DNA of 64,000 bases from Variovorax boronicumulans (GTDB lineage Bacteria; Pseudomonadota; Gammaproteobacteria; Burkholderiales; Burkholderiaceae_C): the NCBI RefSeq assembly GCF_030812215.1, contig NZ_JAUSSG010000006.1, forward strand, positions 186,001-250,000, written 5' to 3'. Each line of letters begins with the position of its first letter. The first letter of the stretch is position 1. The notes below the pieces were generated by a model, which worked only from the letters and a program-made list of their open reading frames with translations, was not told the origin of the DNA and made no database searches. The translations under genes and the position numbers were made by a program. This document shows positions 58,315-64,000 of this stretch, piece after piece.

Positions 58315-58338
58315 GCGCCCGCGAGGGCGCTTTTTTTT
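58315..58338 (+). terminator. Intrinsic terminator after the YidB-like gene
   Basis: GCGCCC-GCGA-GGGCGC is a perfect six-base stem with a tetraloop, followed by eight T residues. Confidence 0.92.
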
Positions 58339-58398
58339 GGCTGGCTCTTATCGACTCCTGGCTGGCGCTTGGGCCGCGAATCCCGTAGAACCCCCGCC

Positions 58399-59568
58399 AT
58401 GAACCGCAACCTCTGGCTCCTGGCCATCTGTCAGGGCCTCTTCCTGACCAACAACGTCACCTTCATCGCCATCAACGGACTGGTGGGCCTGGGCATTGCG
58501 CCGCGCGGCTGGATGGCGACACTGCCGGTGATGGGCTATGTGGTGGGCGGTGCGCTCACCACCGGGCTGGTGGCGCGCACGCAGCAGCGCTTCGGGCGCC
58601 GCGGGTCGTTCCAGATCGGGCTGGCCGTGGCGCTGGCGTCCGCGCTGCTGTGCGCGTACGCGGCGATTTCCAGGAACTTCTGGCTGCTGTGCTTCGCCAC
58701 CGTGGTGGCCGGCTACTACAACGCCAACGCCAATCTCTACCGTTTTGCGGCGGCCGAACTCGCGGCGCCGGAATGGCGCGAGAAGGCGGTGTCGCTGGTG
58801 ATGGCCGGCGGCCTCATCGGTGCGGTGGCCGGACCGAACCTCGCGTCCGCCACGCGCGAGCTCTTCGCCGTGCCGTTCGCAGGCGCCTACATCGCGCTCG
58901 CGGCGGTGGCGCTGCTCTCGATGGCGGTGATGCGCTTCATCGACTTTCCCGCCCCACTGACCCGCCAGCAGGCCCTGGGCGGACGGCCGCTCTCCGAAAT
59001 CATGCGGCAGCCCGTGTTCATCGTCGCCGCGGCAGCGGGCGCCCTGGGCTTCGGCGTGATGAACCTGCTGATGGCCGCCACGCCGATCGCGATGCAGATC
59101 TGCAGCCTGCCGTTTTCCGATGCCGCGCTGGTGCTCGAATGGCATGTGATCGGCATGTTCGCGCCCGGCTTCTTCACCGGCCACCTGATCCGCCGCTTCG
59201 GCGCGCTGCCCGTGATGGGCGTGGGGCTCGCGCTGAACTTCGGCTGCATCGCCGTCGCCCTGTCGGGGGTCGAATTGCACCACTTCCTCGTGGCGCTGTG
59301 CCTGCTGGGCGTGGGCTGGAATTTCCTCTTCACCGGCAGCACGACGCTTTCGCTCACCGCCTACACCGCCGAGGAGCGCGACCGGGCCCAGGGCGCGCTC
59401 AACTTCTGCGTGTTCGCGACGCTGGCGCTGACCTCGTTCGCCTCGGGCGTGCTGGTCACGACCCAAGGCTGGCAGCTTTTGAACTACGGCTCACTGGTGC
59501 CGGTGGTGCTGACCGGCGCGGCGCTGCTGTGGCTGGCACAGACGCGGCGACGCTCGTCCGCGGTCTGA
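58399..59568 (+). CDS. MFS transporter
   Basis: This 389-residue major facilitator protein shows about twelve hydrophobic helices. The first is WLLAICQGLFLTNNVTFIAI; the loop after helix two carries RTQQRFGRRGSFQIG, the variant MFS signature, and YYNANANLYRFAAAELA is a striking polar helix. The substrate is unknown; it resembles YnfM/sugar-efflux-like carriers in general layout. The gene ends ten bases before the stop of the convergent hydrolase. Confidence 0.9.
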   Translation: MNRNLWLLAICQGLFLTNNVTFIAINGLVGLGIAPRGWMATLPVMGYVVGGALTTGLVARTQQRFGRRGSFQIGLAVALASALLCAYAAISRNFWLLCFATVVAGYYNANANLYRFAAAELAAPEWREKAVSLVMAGGLIGAVAGPNLASATRELFAVPFAGAYIALAAVALLSMAVMRFIDFPAPLTRQQALGGRPLSEIMRQPVFIVAAAAGALGFGVMNLLMAATPIAMQICSLPFSDAALVLEWHVIGMFAPGFFTGHLIRRFGALPVMGVGLALNFGCIAVALSGVELHHFLVALCLLGVGWNFLFTGSTTLSLTAYTAEERDRAQGALNFCVFATLALTSFASGVLVTTQGWQLLNYGSLVPVVLTGAALLWLAQTRRRSSAV

Positions 59569-59578
59569 CGCCGTTCGA

Positions 59579-60436
59579 TCAGGCCGATGGGAACCGCTTG
59601 TCGAGCCAGCGCTGCAGCGCGGCGAACACCGGCTCGGCGTCCAGCTCGTTGAAGATCTCGTGGTACAGGGTCTCGAAGCACTGCGCTTCGAGCATTCCGC
59701 TGGGCGCAGCGGCAGCAGCGAAAGCGCGGCTCGCGGCGGGCTTCACGAGCCGGTCGTCACCCGCATAGATCAGCAGCGTGAGCACCGGCCAGCGCGCCGC
59801 CGCCTGTTGCACCGTGGTGGCGCCTTCGTGCGCCAGGAAACGCGCAAGCCGGCTGCCGATGCGGTCGTGCGTGAGCGGATCGTCGCGATAGGCCTGCACC
59901 ACGGCGCGGTCGTGCGAAAGAAAGTTGTCGTCCAGCCCATTGCCCACCCGCAGATTGGGCGCGATGCGCGGCAGCACCGCGAGCAGCGCCTTCTGGAACC
60001 CGCTCAGGCCCGGATCGAGCCCCGGCGACGAGAGCACCAGGCCGTCGACAGGCCGCACGCCACGCGCCACCAGGCTCGCCGCGACCAGCCCACCGAGGCT
60101 GTGGCCCAGCAGCACGATCGGCACCCCGGGGTTCTCGCGGCGTGCATCGTCGATCACCAGTGCGAGGTCGTCGACCAGCCGCAGTTCGCTCGGCAATCCG
60201 CCGCGCGCACCGGTCGATTCGCCATGGCCGAAATGGTCGTGCGCCCAGACCGCGAAGCCCCATTCGTGCAGCCGCTTCGCGAGCCCGTGATAGCGCCCCG
60301 CATGCTCGCCCAACCCGTGCACCACGACCACCACGGCGCGCGGCGTTCCGGCAACGGGCAACCGGCGCAGAGCCAGCGTCTCGCCACCTGGCGCAGACAG
60401 CGGAACGCGCTGCGGCAGCGGCAGCGCGTCGCTCAT
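59579..60436 (-). CDS. Alpha/beta hydrolase (monoacylglycerol lipase-like)
   Basis: This 285-residue hydrolase has VHGLGEHAGRYHGLAKRL (the oxyanion and lid side), the nucleophile elbow GHSLGG, the acid in YAGDDRLVKP, and a late His in LYHEIFNE. These fit the serine-aquaporin-like Hydrolase_4 (PldB/YvaK) lysophospholipase or monoacylglycerol lipase group. It acts in the cytoplasm on an acylglycerol or similar ester. It is upstream-adjacent to nothing on the same strand except the M20 dipeptidase. Confidence 0.92.
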   Translation of the reverse strand: MSDALPLPQRVPLSAPGGETLALRRLPVAGTPRAVVVVVHGLGEHAGRYHGLAKRLHEWGFAVWAHDHFGHGESTGARGGLPSELRLVDDLALVIDDARRENPGVPIVLLGHSLGGLVAASLVARGVRPVDGLVLSSPGLDPGLSGFQKALLAVLPRIAPNLRVGNGLDDNFLSHDRAVVQAYRDDPLTHDRIGSRLARFLAHEGATTVQQAAARWPVLTLLIYAGDDRLVKPAASRAFAAAAAPSGMLEAQCFETLYHEIFNELDAEPVFAALQRWLDKRFPSA

Positions 60437-60509
60437 GGGTGCGACCTTGGCGCTGCGGGCCTTCCCGCCGAGCGGGAGCGAACTTGCCTCGGGCGGCCGG
60501 GCGCGGCGC

Positions 60510-62021
60510 TCAAGCGGCCACCGGCTCCGCGGCGGCGGCGCGGTGCGCGACCGGCAGGGCGGCGATCACCTCGGCCACGGCGGCCGTCAGCTTCTTGGCG
60601 TAGGGCACATGCAGGAACTCGTTGGGCCCGTGCGCATTGCTCCTCGGGCCAAGCACGCCGCAGACCATCATCTGTGCCTTCGGAAAACCGGCGCTCAGCA
60701 TGTTCATCAGCGGGATCGTGCCGCCCTGGCCGATGTAGCCGCAGGACGCGCCGAAATGGGCCCGCGAGGCCTTGTTGAGCGCATCCTCGAACCACGGCGT
60801 GATCGTCGGTGCGTTCCAGCCGGTGGCGCCGCCGTTGCTCTCGAAGGTGACGCGCGCCTGGTAGGGCGCGTTGTCTTCCAGCAGCGTCTTGAGGTTCTGC
60901 ACCGCCTCGGCCGCATCGACCAGCGGCGGCAGGCGCAGCGAGAGCTTGAAGGCGGTGTAGGGGCGCAGCACGTTGCCCGCGTCCTTCAACGCCGGAAAGC
61001 CTTCGGCACCGGTGACCGACAGCGTGGGTTTCCAGGTGCGGTTGAGCAGCGCCTCCACCGGATCGGTGGTGGTCGGCAGCGCGAACATCGTCGAGCCGCC
61101 GCAGTCGTAGTGCGCCCACGGAAAACGCTTGTAGACCTCCTCGCCGAGGATCGCGGCGGTGGCCTTGGCCTGTGCGAGGCGGTCGGCCGGCACTTCGCAG
61201 TGGAAGCTCGCGGGCAGGAGGCGGCCGGTGGCGCTGTCTTCGAGGCGGTCGAGCACCTGCCGCATGATGCGGAAGCTCGAGGGCACGAGGCCGGAGGCGT
61301 CGCCCGAGTGAATGCCTTCGGTCAGCACCTCGACCTTGAGCGTGCCGCTGGCCATGCCGCGCAGCGACGTGGTGAGCCACAGCTGGTCGTAATTGCCGGC
61401 GCCGGAGTCCAGGCAGATCACCAGCTCGACATTGCCCAGGCGCGGACGCAGCGCGTCGACATACGGCAGCAAGTCGTAGGAGCCGCTTTCCTCGCAGGTC
61501 TCGATCAGCCCGACGATGCGCGGATGCGCCACGCCCTGCGCCTTGAGCGCCTGCAGCGCGGCAACGCTCGCGTACACCGCGTAGCCGTCATCGGCGCCGC
61601 CGCGGCCGTAGAGCAGGCCGTTCTCGTACTTGGGCGTCCAGGGGCCGAGGTCGTTGCGCCAGCCGGTGAATTCGGGTTGCTTGTCCAGGTGGCCGTACAT
61701 CAGCACGGTCTCGCCCATGTCGGTGCCGGTGGCCGGCACTTCGAAGAACAGCACCGGGGTGCGGCCTTCGAGGCGAACGATCTCCAGCTTCAGGCCTTCG
61801 ACCTTCTGGGCCTCGACCCAGGCGGCCGCATTGCGCAGCACGGTCTCCAGGTAGCCGTGGGCCGACCAGTCCTTGTCGAAGCCGGGTGACTTGGCGGGGA
61901 TGGCGATGTAGTCGGTGAGTTGCCTGACGATGTCGCCGTCCCACTGGGCGGTGACATCGGAGAGGGCGCGCGTCGCGTCGAGCGTGCCGGCAGGCATTTC
62001 GCGGTGCAGGGGGGCGTTCAT
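60510..62021 (-). CDS. M20 family dipeptidase
   Basis: This 503-residue metallopeptidase has YGHLDKQPE (first His/Asp ligand pair), YGRGGADDGYAVYASVAAL (bridging Asp) and ETCEESGSYDL (catalytic Glu and metal Glu), and the C-terminal GPRSNAHGPNEFLHV with the last His. It is in the M20 dipeptidase group (carnosinase/CNDP-like). No signal peptide is present. GGAG lies about eleven bases ahead of the ATG; upstream in-frame codons are not needed. Confidence 0.93.
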   Translation of the reverse strand: MNAPLHREMPAGTLDATRALSDVTAQWDGDIVRQLTDYIAIPAKSPGFDKDWSAHGYLETVLRNAAAWVEAQKVEGLKLEIVRLEGRTPVLFFEVPATGTDMGETVLMYGHLDKQPEFTGWRNDLGPWTPKYENGLLYGRGGADDGYAVYASVAALQALKAQGVAHPRIVGLIETCEESGSYDLLPYVDALRPRLGNVELVICLDSGAGNYDQLWLTTSLRGMASGTLKVEVLTEGIHSGDASGLVPSSFRIMRQVLDRLEDSATGRLLPASFHCEVPADRLAQAKATAAILGEEVYKRFPWAHYDCGGSTMFALPTTTDPVEALLNRTWKPTLSVTGAEGFPALKDAGNVLRPYTAFKLSLRLPPLVDAAEAVQNLKTLLEDNAPYQARVTFESNGGATGWNAPTITPWFEDALNKASRAHFGASCGYIGQGGTIPLMNMLSAGFPKAQMMVCGVLGPRSNAHGPNEFLHVPYAKKLTAAVAEVIAALPVAHRAAAAEPVAA

Positions 62022-62112
62022 CGGTGGGTTCTCCGCGGGGACGAAAAAATCGCATTTTGCGCCTCGCAGCGACCGCGCGTAGAGTGCGGGCGATCTCAAC
62101 CCGGAGCGCAAT

Positions 62113-62907
62113 GTGAGCAAGGCAACATCGACTCGGAGCAAGACGAACATCAAGGTCGGCATCGGCGGCTGGACCTACGAACCCTGGCGCGACAACTTCT
62201 ATCCCAAGGGCCTCGCGCAGGCCAAGGAGTTGAACTACGCGAGCCGCCACGTGAGCGCCATCGAGATCAACGGCACCTACTACAGCACCTTCAAGCCCGA
62301 GACCTTCCGCAAGTGGCGCGACGACACGCCGGAAGACTTCGTGTTCTCTATGAAAGCCTCGCGCTTCACGACCAACCGCAAGGTGCTGGCGACCGCGGGC
62401 GAATCGATCAAGCGCTTCATCGACAGCGGCGTGAGCGAACTCGGCGACAAGCTCGGGCCGATCGTCTGGCAGTTCATGCCGACCAAGCAGTTCGACGCGG
62501 AAGACTTCGAGGCGTTTCTCGCGCTGCTGCCGAAGAAGGAAGGCAGCCGCGTGCTGCGCCACGTGATGGACGTGCGGCACGAGAGCTTCATCACACCCGC
62601 GTACAAGGCGCTCGCCAGGAAGCACAAGGTCTCGACCGTGTTCACCGACGCGGACAAGTTTCCGTCGTTCGAGGAGCCCGAAGGCGACGTCGCCTATGCG
62701 CGGCTCATGATGGCCGACGCGAAGCTCAAGACGGGTTATGGGCCGAAGGCGCTCGATACCTGGGCCGAGCGCGCACAGGACTGGACCGAATCGCCGAAGA
62801 AGCGCGACGTGTTCGTCTACTTCATCAATGGCGCAAAAGAAAGAGCACCGGCCGCGGCCGGTGCATTGCTGGAGCGCCTGGGGTGGAAGCCCCCCGAGGG
62901 GGCTTAG
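62113..62907 (+). CDS. DUF72 domain protein (YecE-like)
   Basis: This 264-residue TIM-barrel-like protein of the DUF72 family starts KVGIGGWTYEPWRDNFYPKG, the family hallmark, and continues EINGTYYSTFKPETF and VMDVRHESF. Its function is unknown. The start is GTG with GGAG ahead of it; the adjacent ATG is out of phase. Its last codons lie inside a hairpin and its stop overlaps the bactofilin stop. Confidence 0.92.
   Translation: MSKATSTRSKTNIKVGIGGWTYEPWRDNFYPKGLAQAKELNYASRHVSAIEINGTYYSTFKPETFRKWRDDTPEDFVFSMKASRFTTNRKVLATAGESIKRFIDSGVSELGDKLGPIVWQFMPTKQFDAEDFEAFLALLPKKEGSRVLRHVMDVRHESFITPAYKALARKHKVSTVFTDADKFPSFEEPEGDVAYARLMMADAKLKTGYGPKALDTWAERAQDWTESPKKRDVFVYFINGAKERAPAAAGALLERLGWKPPEGA
62887..62905. 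terminator. Hairpin spanning the convergent stop codons of the DUF72 and bactofilin genes
   Basis: AAGCCCCC-CGA-GGGGGCTT is a perfect 8-base stem. Its core, C5-CGA-G5, is the same as the core of repeat copy A at 42418. There is no T run, so efficiency as a terminator is uncertain. Confidence 0.6.
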
Positions 62908-63425
62908 GCTGCCGCTTGCAGGGCAGGCTTGGCGCCGAAGCTGATCTCGCCGGAAAGCTGGCCGCCTTCCTCGATCACGATCTTGCCGTAGCGGATCTTG
63001 CCGGTGACCTTGCCGGTCGAATGAATCACGAGCTTCTCGCGCACCGTGAGGTTGCCGTCGAAGATGCCGCGGATTTCTGCGATGTCGATTTCGGCCGAAC
63101 CCTTGAACTCGCCCTGTTCGGCGATCTGCATCAGACGCGAGTCCATGGTCGCTTCGACCAGGCCTTCGACCACGAGCGTGTCGCAATCGGTGATCTCGAC
63201 GCCCTTGAGCTTGATGTTCGGGCCGACGGTGAGCTTGCTGCCGCCTTCCTTGACGGCGGGTGCTGCTGCCGCTGCGGCGAGGCCACCTTGCTGCGCGGTC
63301 AACGAGGAAGGATTGACGGGCGTGCCCGACAGATTGGTGCCCGAACCGACCAGCGGTGCGGGGCGGGATGTCAACGAGTCGGTGTCACGATCGCGCTTGC
63401 CGAAGAAGGGGGACTGTGTAGCCAA
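62904..63425 (-). CDS. Bactofilin family protein
   Basis: This 173-residue cytoskeletal protein has a disordered N-terminus, then a beta-helix domain with regularly spaced hydrophobic turns (VGPNIKLKGVEITDCDTLVVEG and FDGNLTVREKLVIHSTGKVTGKI) and an Ala-rich tail. Bactofilins polymerise into filaments on the membrane and can organise cell shape or wall enzymes. GAGGAG is placed for a TTG start at 63425 rather than the longer frame. It is divergent from the ion-channel gene. Confidence 0.9.
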   Translation of the reverse strand: MATQSPFFGKRDRDTDSLTSRPAPLVGSGTNLSGTPVNPSSLTAQQGGLAAAAAAPAVKEGGSKLTVGPNIKLKGVEITDCDTLVVEGLVEATMDSRLMQIAEQGEFKGSAEIDIAEIRGIFDGNLTVREKLVIHSTGKVTGKIRYGKIVIEEGGQLSGEISFGAKPALQAAA

Positions 63426-63559
63426 TGGGGAGCTCCTCAAGAAAGGGACTATCGTAAGAACGCACTTACGGCGTGCCGCACTTCATTGCGCAAGAGGCGT
63501 AACCGAATAAGACCATGCGCCTCGACAATGGCCTGACAGTAGACCCGAAACGACGGAAG

Positions 63560-64000
63560 ATGACGACCCCCTTGCAAAGCACCGCCACGTCCCCCATTCA
63601 CCTGGCCGCTGATTCGGCGGTGGGCGACGCCCGCTTCGGCAAGCCGGCCGACGGCTGGCGGCGCGCGTTGTTCTCGGTGATCTTCGAGTCCGAATCGCGG
63701 CTGGGCCGCCTGTTCGACCTGATCCTCATCGCCGTGATCGTGACCAGCGTGGCGGTGGTGATCCTCGACAGCGTGCAGGCGATCCACCTGCGCGCGGGCC
63801 ATGTGTTCGGCGTGCTCGAATGGGTCTTCACCGGGCTCTTCACGCTCGAATACATCGGGCGGCTGGCCTGCGTGAAGCGGCCCCTGCGCTATGCCACCAG
63901 CTTCTATGGCGTGATCGACCTGCTCGCGCTGCTGCCGACCTTTCTCGTGGCGCTTGCGCCGGAGTTCGCCTACCTGATCGACGTGCGCATCCTGCGGCTC
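63560..64000 (+). CDS. Voltage-gated ion channel/ion transporter family protein (partial, 3' end outside window)
   Basis: The visible 147 residues start with a polar N-terminus, then SRLGRLFDLILIAVIVTSVAVVILDSV (S1), a second segment (VLEWVFTGLFTLEYIGRLACV, S2) and further helices (FYGVIDLLALLPTFLVAL, S3). S4 begins with DVRILRL at the window edge. It fits the voltage-gated K-channel superfamily. An in-frame ATG at 63515 is an alternative start. Selectivity cannot be judged because the pore lies outside the window. Confidence 0.85.
   Translation, partial: MTTPLQSTATSPIHLAADSAVGDARFGKPADGWRRALFSVIFESESRLGRLFDLILIAVIVTSVAVVILDSVQAIHLRAGHVFGVLEWVFTGLFTLEYIGRLACVKRPLRYATSFYGVIDLLALLPTFLVALAPEFAYLIDVRILRL

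Overview
The window is dense, GC-rich bacterial chromosome with no rRNA, tRNA, insertion sequence, prophage or CRISPR visible. Gene content and style suggest a betaproteobacterium of the Burkholderiales, family Comamonadaceae, most like Variovorax. The reasons are orphan Bug/TctC periplasmic binding proteins, many LysR regulators, lptD-surA-rsmA together, amgK/murU cell-wall salvage genes, a DUF3649/PepSY/DUF3325 iron module, and intergenic CCCCC-N-GGGGG hairpin repeats typical of that family. This taxonomic call is inference from recall, not from a search.

Layout. 1-3052: a minus-strand catabolic set (M20 amidohydrolase, Bug binding protein, start of a DapA-family aldolase). 3148-6037: a DoxX / FMN reductase / pirin operon with a divergent LysR gene. 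6063-9001: SlyD isomerase, an unknown membrane protein, and a CYTH-CHAD protein. 9175-11120: VOC protein, second pirin, YciI. 11220-14427: second Bug protein and tartrate/D-malate dehydrogenase divergent from a LysR gene, with a perfect LysR-type operator between them. 14514-15913: protealysin-like protease overlapping its emfourin-type inhibitor. 15929-18939: MntH, an ABM-domain protein and two lipoproteins. 19008-22172: tkt and gap. 22321-24835: speD, murU and pepP with overlapping start/stop codons. 24856-27169: a three-gene iron-uptake module behind a Fur box. 27321-37103: a phytase-like esterase, pbpC and a large alpha-2-macroglobulin.

37224-45446 is the most interesting block: eight minus-strand genes in a likely single transcription unit. 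In transcription order they are SPFH/SHOCT protein, DUF4178 zinc-ribbon membrane protein, DUF350 membrane protein, membrane-fused aminopropyltransferase, Tat-exported FAD oxidoreductase, saccharopine-dehydrogenase-like protein, DoxX-like protein and DUF2269 protein. The set looks like a membrane-associated polyamine system. It carries two copies of a hairpin repeat between its genes.

45618-49315: malic enzyme maeB, then a secreted guanyl ribonuclease with its barstar inhibitor; the barstar may be truncated by a frameshift. 49314-54128: the outer-membrane set lptD-surA-rsmA. 54367-64000: amgK, rsmE, a secreted M20 peptidase, a YidB-like protein, an MFS transporter, an alpha/beta hydrolase, an M20 dipeptidase, a DUF72 protein, a bactofilin and the start of an ion channel.

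Three toxin- or protease-like proteins are paired with dedicated inhibitors or partners (protealysin/emfourin, RNase/barstar, alpha-2-macroglobulin/PBP1C), so envelope defence and stress is a recurring theme. No gap between genes exceeds 300 bases; the longest is about 274 bases (49040-49313).
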